DNA of 64,000 nt, taken from contig NZ_JAIGNI010000019.1 of the NCBI RefSeq assembly GCF_026130175.1, positions 1-64,000 of the forward strand, in the 5' to 3' direction. The position numbers and the translations under genes were made by a program. This DNA is from Lyngbya sp. CCAP 1446/10 (GTDB lineage Bacteria > Cyanobacteriota > Cyanobacteriia > Cyanobacteriales > Microcoleaceae). How positions within the stretch are numbered: the first letter of the stretch is position 1; each line of letters starts with the position of its first letter. Shown here in pieces: positions 34,972-44,291 of the stretch. Under the pieces are notes generated by a model, which did no database searches, had not been told where the DNA came from, and saw only the letters and a list, made by a program, of their open reading frames with translations.

Positions 34972-35112
34972 TTATTTGCGATCGACATTCGCCTGAGAAC
35001 CAGCATCTAAACCAACTTCAGCAGCCGCGCGGCTCAGCATCGATTCCTGACGGTTTTTGACGAGGTGTTGGTGGCGCATCATCAGGCTGCGCGCTTGTTG
35101 TTGAGTTGACAT
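34972..35112 (-). CDS. Small conserved protein, 46 residues, paralogue of the next gene
   Basis: The frame starts MSTQQQARSLMMRHQHLVKN and ends AGSQANVDRK. ATG 35112 is preceded by GGAGA. The N-terminal 34 residues match the upstream gene product (QARSLMMRH, VKNRQ-SML-R, EVG), so the two are tandem paralogues. The protein is basic, Met- and Arg-rich and probably helical, without membrane segments. I do not recognise the family. It is followed by a strong terminator, so the two genes may be one operon. Confidence 0.72.
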   Translation of the reverse strand: MSTQQQARSLMMRHQHLVKNRQESMLSRAAAEVGLDAGSQANVDRK

Positions 35113-35173
35113 AACTGATTTCTCCAAATTATAGGTAATAACTTCGTAGACAATTGTCGAAATTGAGCTTGCC

Positions 35174-35368
35174 CTAGCTCATGGTGGCGTTGCTGCGATC
35201 GTAACTGGCTTGAAGGCTGGGCTGTGGTTTGCCTTGAATGTGGCCCCAGTAGTGGGTATCTTCCATCCCGACTTCAGTGGCGCTGCGGTTGAGCATGGAT
35301 TGCTGCCGGTTCTTCACCATCTGGTGGTGGCGCATCATCAGAGAGCGGGCTTGATTTTCGGTAGACAT
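35174..35368 (-). CDS. Small conserved protein, 64 residues, tandem paralogue
   Basis: The product starts MSTENQARSLMMRHHQMVKN, continues RQQSMLNRSATEVG, and has a longer polar tail (WGHIQGKPQPSLQASYDR) than the 46-residue neighbour. GGAGGAACC lies just upstream of ATG 35368. The pairing of conserved N-termini with good ribosome-binding sites and a shared terminator makes both genes credible. Function is unknown. Abundant Met and Arg and small size suggest a protein- or nucleic-acid-binding role, which is speculation. Confidence 0.75.
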   Translation of the reverse strand: MSTENQARSLMMRHHQMVKNRQQSMLNRSATEVGMEDTHYWGHIQGKPQPSLQASYDRSNATMS

Positions 35369-35506
35369 ATGCGGTTCCTCCGTCTTCCTGGATTTAATAT
35401 TGGGCTGTTTTTCTGTTCCTACTTATAAATATATCAGATAATTCTGTATCTAAAGCTACCGAATTGAAATTAGTAACAAAAATTTACAATTGGGTGAGAA
35501 GTGCGA

Positions 35507-35695
35507 TCGAGATTGCAGGGAGTGCGTTAGCGAAGCCCTCGAAGAGGATCGCCCTTCCCTGAGAAAAAGTTAAAGTTGTCAAGGGCGATTCCCTAGGGGA
35601 TAGCTTCGCTCGCGCGCACCGGCGCGATGCCTAAAAGTGCGTTAGCGAAGCCCACCCCTACGGGGGCTGCGCCAACGAAGAGGATCGCGCTTCCC
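35507..35695. repeat. GTGCGTTAGCGAAGCC dispersed repeats
   Basis: GTGCGTTAGCGAAGCCC and GAAGAGGATCGC words occur twice, with an inverted AAGGGCGATTCCCTAGGGGA and CACCCCTACGGGGGCTGCGCC between. Similar words are at 50323-50371. They appear to be degenerate hairpin repeats typical of cyanobacterial intergenic DNA. Confidence 0.65.
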
Positions 35696-35697
35696 TC

Positions 35698-36324
35698 AAT
35701 ACTTCGGACAGTTTTGCCACACGGACACTCCGCGAGCATTCCGCTAAAAAGTCACTGGGATTTTCACCAAAAAGACAAAAAAAGGTACTTTTTGCGTTAA
35801 GCTCAAAAACAGACGAACTTAAAAAAATGCTTAATAAATATTCTAGAATCTATCTTACAAAAAATGTCAGGGATTAGTCAATCCCCAACAAGTTTATGGT
35901 AATTTTATTTGACACCATATTGCTTGTTTATGGCAAGGTGAACTTTACCAATCTGAGCCCTTATAGTTCATTGAGTAAAAAAAACTGATATTCGTCATTT
36001 TTTAAAGAATTTTGATTTGAGCGAATTTCACCAATACCTTATCAAGAAAGCCTTGAACTGTAAGCTAAAAATTATTGCGACCATCGATTGTTCATTAATT
36101 AATGAAAGGGGCAAAAAACTGAAGAAAAAGCTACTTTTTAATTTATTTTCGGAGCTATTCGTGTTTTCAATAGCCTCTTGTAAACGCCGGAAATTCAATA
36201 CAAATATACTTTACACCTTTATTAATAAGTTAGATTTAGACCCTAATTTAATTTTAAATCACCCTAACCTTCCGTCAGTCCTATCCTATGGTACTCTCGC
36301 TGCTCAAAAACTGTCCGAAGTATT
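35698..36324. other. AT-rich segment bounded by an 18-bp inverted repeat
   Basis: AATACTTCGGACAGTTTT at 35698-35715 is repeated in reverse complement at 36307-36324. The 627 bp in between is AT-rich compared with its surroundings and contains a weak 114-codon frame from a TTG at 36017 (SEFHQYLIKKALNCKLK) without a ribosome-binding site. It may be a decayed insertion element. A further partial copy of the end (AAAACTGTCC) is at about 36403. I see no convincing gene in 35369-36516. Confidence 0.45.
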
Positions 36325-36516
36325 GTTAAGTAAGAGTGCTAAGTTTCAAAAAATGCGTTAAAAATGGCATAGCAAGCTCTGTAAGGCTTACAGGGGGGTT
36401 GAAAAACTGTCCTGACTATTGATATCTAGGGCATCTTTTAAACGACAAACGATATGCAAACCCGATCGGTGTCAAAATAATATTAATGTTATTGAAAACT
36501 CTAAGCAGTCGAAGAA

Positions 36517-39500
36517 ATGAAAAGCTCGCCCAAGATGTCACTGAGCCTTGTCTTGTTGATGCCGCTGGTGGTGCAAATCTCCGTAGCAGTTGGCGTCACT
36601 GGATGGCTATCGTTTCGTAATGGTCAGAAAGCCGTCAATGACCTTGCAACCAGGTTAAGCTTGGAAGTTGCAGCCAGGACTAAAGAAAATTTCCGCAGTT
36701 TTGGAGAGGTGTCTCACCTGTTCCTGCAAATGAATACTGCTGCGATCGCCTCTGGAAACCTAGACCCTGATGACTTCCCCAACTTAGAGCGTTATTTGTG
36801 GAACCAGACCAAGCTGAGCGATCGAACTACAACCATCTACTACGGCGACGAACAGGGCAAATTCCTCTTACTCAAACGCGAAGCAGAAGAATTAGTATAC
36901 ATCAGAGACGAATCAACTGCTCCCAACCGCCAAATTTATCGCCTCGACAGCCAGGGAAATCGCACTGAACTCATCCAAACCGCTGCCTACGACCCCCGTA
37001 ATAGACCGTGGTACCAAGCTGCCAAACAGGCAGAAAAAGCTACTTGGTCTCCGATCTACGTCTTCACGGCCTCGCCAGTTCTGGGGATTACGCCGGTGAT
37101 GCCGATTTACAATGAAACAGGAAAACTGCGGGGGGTATTGGCAATTGACCTGACTCTTTCTCAAATCAGTGATTTTCTTAAAAGTATCAAAATTAGCCCG
37201 TCTGGAGAAGTTTTTGCGATCGAACGCAGCGGCGAAATAGTCGCCAGTTCCACAGATGAATTGCCCTTTATCACTGACAACGACGGACAAAAACGGCTGT
37301 TGGCGACTAGGAGCAAAAATTTGCTAATTCGATCGGCATCCACGTACTTGCAAAAACGATTTGGCAGTTTTGCAGAAATTGACACCCAAGGACAGTTTAC
37401 CTTCGATATAGACGGCAAACGTCAATTCATTACGGTTGCTCCCCTGCGAGACGGCCGCGGTCTGGATTGGCTGATTGTCGTAGCAATCCCGGAAGCAGAC
37501 TTTATGGAGCAAATTAACGCCAACACTCGCACAACTATCTTATTGTGTTTTTTTGCGTTCATATTGGCGATCGTCCTGGGAATTTTCACCTCTCGCTGGG
37601 TTGTCACACCAATTACCCGATTGCTGGAAGCTTCCAAAGCTTTAACAAAAATGTCCGAATCTGCCGACTTCACCTCCGCCGAATTAGACGGCGAAGTTGA
37701 AGTCAAAGGTGTCAACGAACTCGGCGTCCTGGCTCAGTCTTTCAACCAGATGGCGAGACAATTGCGAGCATCTTTTGTAGCCCTAGAACAAACTAACTCC
37801 AGTTTAGAACAGCGAGTAGCAGAGCGGACTGCCGAACTCGAAGCCGCCGAAGCAGAATTGCGGGCTTTGTTTGCAGCTATGAACGAATTAATTATAGTTG
37901 TGGATGCCACGGGCCGCTATTTAAAAATCGCGCCCACAAATATATCCCTGCTCTACAAACCAGCCGAAGAATTAGTTGGCAAAACTGTCGGAGAGCTGTT
38001 TCCCCAAGCTAAAGCCGACATTTTTTTGCACCACATTCGAGCAGCTTTAGATACTCAGCAAACTGTCAGCATCGAGTACGATTTAACCATTGACAACCGC
38101 GAAGTTTGTTTTGCCGCCAGCATTTCGCCACTTTCAGAAGAATCCGTAATTTGGGTAGCCCGCGACATTACTGAACAGAAACGAGCCGAATCAATGCGGC
38201 GGATGAGGCAAAAACAATTGCTCAAACAAAATATGGTTTTGCTAGAATTGGCAAGAAATAAAGCGCTATATCGAGGCGATTTGCAAGTAGCTTTGAGGGA
38301 AATCACCGAAGCCGCAGCTCATACCCTAGATGCAGAAGTAGCCGGAGCGTGGTTGTACGACCAAAGTCGATCGAAACTGCAATGTCTCGACCAATTTCAC
38401 CGCACCAACAGCCAGCATTCTCAAGGTAGTGAACTCGCAGTAGCAGACTATCCAGTTTATTTTAAAGCTTTGGAAGAAGACCGGACGATCGCAGCCGATG
38501 ACGCTCTCTCAGATATCAGAACCAGAGAATTTGTGGCATCTTACTTTACACAAAATGGCACTAAATCAACCTTAGATGCGCCGGTGCGATTGGGAGGACA
38601 AACAGTCGGAGTCATCTGTATCGAACAGGTGGGAATTGCTCGCAACTGGACGGTAGAAGAACAAAATTTTGCTGCTTCCCTCGCAGATTTGGTATCATTG
38701 GCGATCGAAGCTAGCGATCGCGATCGGACACAAACCGCACTCCGCCAAGCAGAACAAAAATACCGCAGCATCTTTGAAAATGCAGTCGAAGGCATTTTTC
38801 AAACCACCCCAGAAGGCCGCTTCTTGAGCGTAAATCCATCCTTAGCCCGCATCTACGGCTACGCAACACCCGAAGAATTGACATCAAATCTCACAAACAT
38901 CAGACAGCAGGCTTACGTCAATCCTCAGCAGCGCGAGAAGTTTATGCGAGTGATGCAAGAATTCGGACAAATTTCCGGGTTTGAGTCACAAGTTTACCGC
39001 GTTGACGGCAAGGTAATTTGGATTTCCGAAAGCGCCCGTGCAGTGTGCGACAGCGACGGCGAGGTACTCTACTATGAAGGGAGCGTCGAGGATATTAGCG
39101 ATCGCAAAGTCTTTGAATCCGCCTTGCAACTCGCCCTAGAAGCAGCCCAAACAGCTTCCACCGCAAAAAGTGCATTTTTGGCAAACATGAGCCACGAACT
39201 GCGAACACCTCTGAATGCCATCATCGGCTACAGCGAAATGCTCCAAGAAGAAACCGAAGAATTGGGTTACGATGAACTCACCTCAGATTTAGACAAAATC
39301 CGCACATCCGGCAGACACTTGCTATCACTAATAAACGATATTCTCGACATTTCTAAAATCGAAGCAGGCCGCATGGATCTCTACCTAGAAACCTTCGACA
39401 TCGCCACATTGATTGCAGAAGTCGCCGACACCGCCATGCCACTAATTGATAAAAATCATAACACTTTAAACTTACAGCAAATTAGCAATATCGGCACTAT

Positions 39501-39924
39501 GCACGGTGACATTACCAAAGTGCGGCAAATTTTATTAAATTTGCTGAGCAATGCCGCCAAATTTACTCAAAATGGTACAATTACCCTCACCGCCAGCCGA
39601 CAAGAAATCGCCAGCGATAGCAGCGCAGCGAGACCAGAAAACAATTCTGAACCTGCGGTAAATTCTCCATCCTCAAATCCCAGTAAAGAATTTTTAGTAA
39701 TTAATTGTACAGATACAGGAATTGGCATGAATCCACACGAGTTGCAGCACATTTTCCAACCCTTTATCCAAGCAGATGCTTCTACCACGCGCAAATACGG
39801 CGGCACAGGTTTGGGACTAGCAATCAGCCAGCGTTTTTGCCTCATGATGGGTGGCAATATTTCAGTAAACAGTCAAGTCGGTGTTGGTTCTACTTTTACG
39901 ATCCGCTTACCTCTAAATAATTAG
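36517..39924 (+). CDS. Membrane sensor histidine kinase with Cache, HAMP, PAS and GAF domains
   Basis: The product is 1135 residues. A first membrane helix (about 10-30) and a second (about 340-362, TTILLCFFAFILAIVLGIF) enclose a periplasmic double Cache sensor region with RNRPWYQAAKQ. Then follow HAMP (about 362-420), a short coiled coil, PAS (about 447-560), GAF (about 580-745), PAS (about 750-870), HisKA with H893 (NMSHELRTPLNAI) and HATPase (about 985-1130, NLLSNAAKFT, DTGIGM, GGTGLGLAI). There is no receiver, so a separate response regulator, not seen nearby, must receive the phosphate. An insert of about 30 Ser/Asn/Pro-rich residues splits the ATPase domain before the G1 box. The Cache domain suggests sensing of a small external ligand. 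Confidence 0.95.
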   Translation: MKSSPKMSLSLVLLMPLVVQISVAVGVTGWLSFRNGQKAVNDLATRLSLEVAARTKENFRSFGEVSHLFLQMNTAAIASGNLDPDDFPNLERYLWNQTKLSDRTTTIYYGDEQGKFLLLKREAEELVYIRDESTAPNRQIYRLDSQGNRTELIQTAAYDPRNRPWYQAAKQAEKATWSPIYVFTASPVLGITPVMPIYNETGKLRGVLAIDLTLSQISDFLKSIKISPSGEVFAIERSGEIVASSTDELPFITDNDGQKRLLATRSKNLLIRSASTYLQKRFGSFAEIDTQGQFTFDIDGKRQFITVAPLRDGRGLDWLIVVAIPEADFMEQINANTRTTILLCFFAFILAIVLGIFTSRWVVTPITRLLEASKALTKMSESADFTSAELDGEVEVKGVNELGVLAQSFNQMARQLRASFVALEQTNSSLEQRVAERTAELEAAEAELRALFAAMNELIIVVDATGRYLKIAPTNISLLYKPAEELVGKTVGELFPQAKADIFLHHIRAALDTQQTVSIEYDLTIDNREVCFAASISPLSEESVIWVARDITEQKRAESMRRMRQKQLLKQNMVLLELARNKALYRGDLQVALREITEAAAHTLDAEVAGAWLYDQSRSKLQCLDQFHRTNSQHSQGSELAVADYPVYFKALEEDRTIAADDALSDIRTREFVASYFTQNGTKSTLDAPVRLGGQTVGVICIEQVGIARNWTVEEQNFAASLADLVSLAIEASDRDRTQTALRQAEQKYRSIFENAVEGIFQTTPEGRFLSVNPSLARIYGYATPEELTSNLTNIRQQAYVNPQQREKFMRVMQEFGQISGFESQVYRVDGKVIWISESARAVCDSDGEVLYYEGSVEDISDRKVFESALQLALEAAQTASTAKSAFLANMSHELRTPLNAIIGYSEMLQEETEELGYDELTSDLDKIRTSGRHLLSLINDILDISKIEAGRMDLYLETFDIATLIAEVADTAMPLIDKNHNTLNLQQISNIGTMHGDITKVRQILLNLLSNAAKFTQNGTITLTASRQEIASDSSAARPENNSEPAVNSPSSNPSKEFLVINCTDTGIGMNPHELQHIFQPFIQADASTTRKYGGTGLGLAISQRFCLMMGGNISVNSQVGVGSTFTIRLPLNN

Positions 39925-40004
39925 CAGAAAGCACAAAAGTAAACACAGCTTGTTCAAGCTGTATCTTATAACAGTCCTGCACGCAAAGTGTCCGTACATG
40001 GTGT

Positions 40005-40034
40005 TTTTAAGCGGGGCAATCCCCCCGCTTAAAA
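40005..40034. terminator. Terminator-like hairpin after the sensor kinase
   Basis: The arms TTTTAAGCGGGG and CCCCGCTTAAAA form a 12-bp stem. It can act in either direction because of the A and T ends. It lies 80 bases after the kinase stop. Confidence 0.6.
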
Positions 40035-40059
40035 GCTCCTACACCTGGGTATAGTGCAT

Positions 40060-40081
40060 AATTCCTATTATAATAGGAATT
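40060..40081. promoter_or_regulatory. 22-bp perfect palindrome before the Uma2 gene
   Basis: AATTCCTATTA followed by TAATAGGAATT is its own reverse complement. It ends six bases before the GAGGAAA ribosome-binding site of the Uma2-like gene, so it is placed to act as an operator or an RNA stem controlling translation. Confidence 0.45.
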
Positions 40082-40100
40082 AGTTTTGAGGAAAGCCGCA

Positions 40101-40823
40101 ATGTTACAGTACAACTTGCCGAGGAACTTGCCCTCAGCCGATGAACTACCAGACTCGGATGAAACCCCTGTGGATAATGAACTGCAAGAACTAATACCGG
40201 GGTTGTTAAAGGCAATCTTGCTGATACTTTGGTCAGAACGCATGGACTGGTTTTTTGGCATAGATATGGGTGTTTATCATGACCCGGACGAACCACCCAT
40301 TGTCCCAGATGCTTTCTTAAGTTTAGGAGTAGAACGGTTTTACGACGAAGAATTACGCCCCAGTTACGTGCTGTGGGATGAAAATGTCATGCCACTTTTC
40401 GTGCTAGAAGTGGTTTCCCCAACTTATCGCAAGGAATACAGCACAAAATTAGACACTTATCAAGCTTTAGGCGTACTTTATTACGTCATTTATTCTTCCC
40501 GCCGCCGTCGTAAACCTCATTTGGAAGTACACAAGTTAGTCAATGGGAAGTATGAATTACAACAGCCAGGACATCCAGTTTGGATGCCAGAAATAGGTTT
40601 GGGGATTGGTTGTGAAAGGGGAAACTATTCTGGGGTGACAAGAGAGTGGTTGTATTGGTATGATGCCGATGGCAAACGCTATCTGACACCTGAAGAACAG
40701 GTGAAACAGGAAGCGCAGCGCGCCCAACAATTAGATCAGCGCGCCCAACAATTAGATCGGCGCGCCCAACAATTAGCTCAACGATTGCGGGAGTTGGGAG
40801 TAGATCCAGATAGTCTGAACTAA
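40101..40823 (+). CDS. Uma2-family endonuclease-like protein
   Basis: The product is 240 residues from ATG 40101 with GAGGAAA upstream; a TTG five codons earlier is weaker. The Uma2 (DUF820) PD-(D/E)xK-type core is visible in PIVPDAFLSLGV, VLEVVSPTYRKE and KLDTYQALGVLYYVIYS. The tail after residue 200 is a coiled coil with three RAQQLDQ-type heptads. The family is greatly expanded in cyanobacteria and its role is not settled. It stands alone. Confidence 0.88.
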   Translation: MLQYNLPRNLPSADELPDSDETPVDNELQELIPGLLKAILLILWSERMDWFFGIDMGVYHDPDEPPIVPDAFLSLGVERFYDEELRPSYVLWDENVMPLFVLEVVSPTYRKEYSTKLDTYQALGVLYYVIYSSRRRRKPHLEVHKLVNGKYELQQPGHPVWMPEIGLGIGCERGNYSGVTREWLYWYDADGKRYLTPEEQVKQEAQRAQQLDQRAQQLDRRAQQLAQRLRELGVDPDSLN

Positions 40824-40856
40824 TTGCAGTCAGTAATTCGCTTTTTGTGATGAGCT

Positions 40857-41291
40857 TCAGTTGCCCAAATCCACTTTAGTTCTTCTTTTGTTTGGCGGTG
40901 CGTGAGTCTCTGTTTTTAAGTGCGAAATCCGGGATTTTTCTCTCATATCCTGTCCGGTTGAACAGTTGTCATTCCCAAAGAAGTGAAGAATCTCGCCATT
41001 TCGGCTCTCACGACGACGTGAGAGCTTGACTCTTGACATCCACCCCGACCTGAAGGTACGGGGATTCCCAAACCTCGCGATTTGAATTTCTGCTTCTTCG
41101 CAACTGCCTCCACCCTCAAAGAGATTTGGTCTTATGTTCGCTCCACAGACTAACCCCGCAAGCCCTGCGGTTTTTACGTGTCGAATACCAAACGGAATTC
41201 TTCGTAGTTTTGATTCTAGGGTTGGACTGCCCATTGCCCTGTCCTCTTTTCCCGGTCTACCTATTTTTCTTTCCCGTTGCGGTTGTCGCAA
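40857..41291 (-). pseudogene. IS200/IS605 remnant: tnpB 3' end fused near the left end
   Basis: The minus-strand translation contains VKTAGLAGLVCGANIRPN, GGGSCEEAEI and RFGNPRTFRSGWMS, which resemble the C-terminal end and following guide-RNA-like region of TnpB in IS605-type elements. No RuvC motif or zinc finger is present, so most of tnpB is deleted. Subterminal hairpins survive: CCGTCCT-TTT-AGGACGG at 41362-41378 and GCTCTCACG-ACGA-CGTGAGAGC at 41004-41025. The whole, about 40990-41400, looks like a non-autonomous derivative that could still be moved by a TnpA supplied in trans. The assignment rests on memory of the family and is not certain. Confidence 0.5.
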
Positions 41292-41440
41292 ACTTATTAA
41301 TTAGGGTTTATGTTCACATAGTCGCGGGTGGGTCATTGACCAATTATATTGTAACACAAAGCCGTCCTTTTAGGACGGGGTTTCTACCCAATTTCTCGGA
41401 TGACAACCAAGCTTTACGGCAAATATTTTGAGAGTATTGT

Positions 41441-42511
41441 TTAATTCCTTTGAATGCTGCGCGGATCTAGAGCATCCCGCAACCCATCTCCCAATAAATT
41501 AAACGCCAAAACAGTCAAAATAATCAGTGTCGCCGGAGGCCAAACTAACCAGGGCTGCAAAACTAAAATTGAAGCATTAGTAGACAGCGATAGCAAATTT
41601 CCCCAAGAAGGATCAGGCTGTTGAATTCCCAAGCCAATTAAACTCAAAACCGACTCCGCTACAATAAAACCCGGAACCGATAAAGTAGCAGAAATAATTA
41701 CATAAGTTGCAGTTTGTGGCAAAACGTGGCGGACTATAATATAAATTGGATTTGCGCCCATAGCCCGCGCTGCTTGCACAAATTCTAGCTGTTTGATTGA
41801 CAGTACCTGACCGCGAATTACCCGCGCCAAACTCGCCCAACTGATAAATGAAGTAATCAGCACAATCAATATAAATCGCTGAGCGCTTGTCAATCCGGGG
41901 GGCAACACTGCTGCTAGCGCTACTAATAAATAAAGACCAGGAATCGTCATCAATACTTCGGCGAATCGCATTAAAATACTGTCAATCCAACTGCCGAAAT
42001 AACCTGATATTCCTCCAACTAACAATCCCAAGGGAAAAGAAATTGCTATGCCAACTAAACCGATGCTGAGGCTAATTCTGCTGCCATGTACTAAGCGGCT
42101 GAATTGATCGCGAGCTTGTTCATCCGTGCCTAAAATGTTAATTTTGCCTTCTCCTGTAGTGCCAAACAAGTGCCTGTCGAATGGTAAAATTCCTAAAAAC
42201 TTATAGGGAGAACCTTTGACAAACAAACCGACAGCAGAGGGTTTTTTCCAGTCTACAATTACCTCGCGAGCGCCCGTATTCGCATCCACTGGACCCTGAG
42301 TTGTCGGATAAACGTGCGGCCCGATAAATCGCCCATCTTTGGTACTTAAATAAATCTGAGTTGGGGGCAGCAAGGAAGCGTTTAATTGAGAGTCGTAGGG
42401 GTCGTAAGGTGCCACAAATTCGGCGAAAAGTGCGACTGTATAAAAGATTAACAGCACCACTGCTCCCAACCGAGCTAGAGGATTTTTTTTAAGATTTTGC
42501 CACCATTTCAT
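41441..42511 (-). CDS. ABC transporter permease, OppC/DppC type
   Basis: The product is 356 residues. An N-terminal membrane helix with KNPLARLGAVVLLIFY precedes a periplasmic insert, and the permease core follows with the EAA-like loop ARAMGANPIYIIVRHVLPQ. The C-terminus is LGDGLRDALDP, diagnostic for the OppC branch. It would form the membrane channel for peptides or nickel with a partner permease and ATPases, none of which is next to it. Solitary permease genes of this type are common in cyanobacteria. Its stop is about 40 bases from the IS605 remnant. Confidence 0.93.
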   Translation of the reverse strand: MKWWQNLKKNPLARLGAVVLLIFYTVALFAEFVAPYDPYDSQLNASLLPPTQIYLSTKDGRFIGPHVYPTTQGPVDANTGAREVIVDWKKPSAVGLFVKGSPYKFLGILPFDRHLFGTTGEGKINILGTDEQARDQFSRLVHGSRISLSIGLVGIAISFPLGLLVGGISGYFGSWIDSILMRFAEVLMTIPGLYLLVALAAVLPPGLTSAQRFILIVLITSFISWASLARVIRGQVLSIKQLEFVQAARAMGANPIYIIVRHVLPQTATYVIISATLSVPGFIVAESVLSLIGLGIQQPDPSWGNLLSLSTNASILVLQPWLVWPPATLIILTVLAFNLLGDGLRDALDPRSIQRN

Positions 42512-42785
42512 AGGTTTTAGGTTTTAAATTTTAAGTGTGTTCGTAGTGAGGACTTTAGTCCTTCTTTCCTTCGTAGTAAGCTGTTTTGCAGTTAAATTGT
42601 ATATTCGGAACGGCGTCGAAGCCCATTCCACAATACTTGACAATACTTGGACTGATTTTTGACCCACACTTTAAATGTATAACAGCTTAAGGACTTGAGT
42701 TATTTCTTAACGAAATCCGTAGCAAGGGCTGATTTCCTTGCTAATATAAATTTTGAGGACTGAAGTTCTTACTACAAACCTTCGA

Positions 42786-43919
42786 CTATTTTTGTTCATC
42801 TGCAACCAAAATTATTTTATTTTCATTTTCCTCAATTTTGCCCAATTCCTCGCCGCTAAAGGGATTGTAGAAAAATGAGCCTGTTTGCGGTGGCAATTTG
42901 GGATTGAGTACAATTTCTACGATACTTTTGACAACCCCAGTCAGCGGAATTGCCAGGATAACTCCTAACAATCCTCCCACTCTACCTCCTAATAGTAAAG
43001 CTGTAAAAATAATTACCGGACTCAACCCCGTGAGATTGCCCATGATGCGGGGAGCTACTAAATTATCCTTGATTTGCTGGAGGCCGATCGCAACTGCCAA
43101 CACTTGCAGCGCCAGCCACCAATCGATAAATGCTACAATTATAGTAACTGCTCCAATGCCCAGTGTGGCTCCGATAAACGGAATTATTTCTGTCAACCCT
43201 ATAAACACGGCAAACAACAGAAAAAATGGAACTTGCAGCCACCAAAAAGCCAGTGTTAGTAAAATCGCCATAAATAGTCCCAGCAATAACTGGCCAGATA
43301 CAAATCGTTGGAGGTTTCGCTGCAAAGTATCGGTTAAAACATAGCGAATATCCGGCGAAAAAATGCTGGTCAAACCCTGCCACACTCTTTGACCATCTAG
43401 CAGCATATAAAATGAAATTACCAGGATAAAAATTAAGTCGAGAAACCAGTTGAAAGTGCCGACAACTAAGCCTAAACTTGTACCTGCGATTGCTTGCACT
43501 TGTTCCTGGACTTTGGCTGATAACTGCTGTTCTAATATTTGCACATCAAAGGGCAAATTGCGATCGGCACTCCATACTTGAAATTCACCTAACTGCTGCC
43601 GCGCCGACTCCAGTAATTCCGGGAATCTCACGCCCAATTGCCTCGCTTGGCTGAACACGGGTGGTACAATAGTTAGACCAATTACTACTACTAGCAAACC
43701 CGCAGTTAAATAAACTAGCCCCGCAGCTACTCCTCGTGGCAAAAATACTTGCAGTCTGATTACGGCATAATTTAATAAGAATGCAATGAGTCCGGCTGTT
43801 ACTAAAATGCTGACCAGTTCCCCCACGTAACTGATTGCAGTTAGGGTAAACCATCCCGTCACTAGGACTAGCAACCAAGTAATTAGAAACTGTTGGATGG
43901 GAGTAAAGACATTATTCAT
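42786..43919 (-). CDS. AI-2E family transporter
   Basis: The product is about 377 residues with seven or eight hydrophobic segments and the AI-2E signature (LIFILVISFYMLLDGQRVW and GLTEIIPFIGATLGIGAVT). Members export small molecules or act as ion antiporters; the substrate is unknown. The start is taken as ATG 43919 (MNNVFTPIQQF); a TTG five codons upstream (43934) is possible. The gene is divergent from the RND operon. The upstream gap on the other side (42512-42785) holds only GAGGACTTTAGTCC-like repeats. Confidence 0.9.
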   Translation of the reverse strand: MNNVFTPIQQFLITWLLVLVTGWFTLTAISYVGELVSILVTAGLIAFLLNYAVIRLQVFLPRGVAAGLVYLTAGLLVVVIGLTIVPPVFSQARQLGVRFPELLESARQQLGEFQVWSADRNLPFDVQILEQQLSAKVQEQVQAIAGTSLGLVVGTFNWFLDLIFILVISFYMLLDGQRVWQGLTSIFSPDIRYVLTDTLQRNLQRFVSGQLLLGLFMAILLTLAFWWLQVPFFLLFAVFIGLTEIIPFIGATLGIGAVTIIVAFIDWWLALQVLAVAIGLQQIKDNLVAPRIMGNLTGLSPVIIFTALLLGGRVGGLLGVILAIPLTGVVKSIVEIVLNPKLPPQTGSFFYNPFSGEELGKIEENENKIILVADEQK

Positions 43920-44291
43920 TGGGATTTGTGTCAATTAAACTGGCAGGATTTTTTCAGCCGATGTGCCGTATTATACGACAAACAGATTATAAATTAGCAA
44001 TAATTAGTTCAAGATTAGGCTTGATTTTCTGAGAATTGATGAGTTGGTGACGGCAAAACCGCGAATAGAGATAATATCAGCCCGATCGCCCGAACGATCG
44101 CCAATCACGCTAATATTACTTTGCTCAGGAGCCCGATCGAAATCGCCGCTGCAACCGGAAATCTGGCCACACTCACCCAAAAGGAGGACGCGCGACTGCT
44201 CAGCTCATCGGCTAAAATGAACTACATATTAATCTCGAAATATTTCTTTACAATCAAAAATCAAGGGCTCATAGCGGCGAGAGGAACTACC
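43920..44291. promoter_or_regulatory. Divergent region between AI-2E transporter and RND adaptor
   Basis: The 372-base region contains the promoters for two divergent genes. The adaptor frame is open back to 44121 but lacks a start with a ribosome-binding site there. GATCGCCCGAACGATCGCC near 44084-44103 is HIP1-like. Nothing else is recognised. Confidence 0.45.

Noticed and set aside
36017-36361. 114-codon frame starting with TTG
   Set aside because: It has no ribosome-binding site and lies in AT-rich DNA. Its end covers an inverted-repeat border, and the composition gives no domain. It is noted within the region feature only.
40857-41291. A 144-residue protein gene next to the OppC-like gene
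   Set aside because: The frame covers IS605 end structures including a hairpin and has only a tnpB-end-like segment, so it is treated as a remnant.
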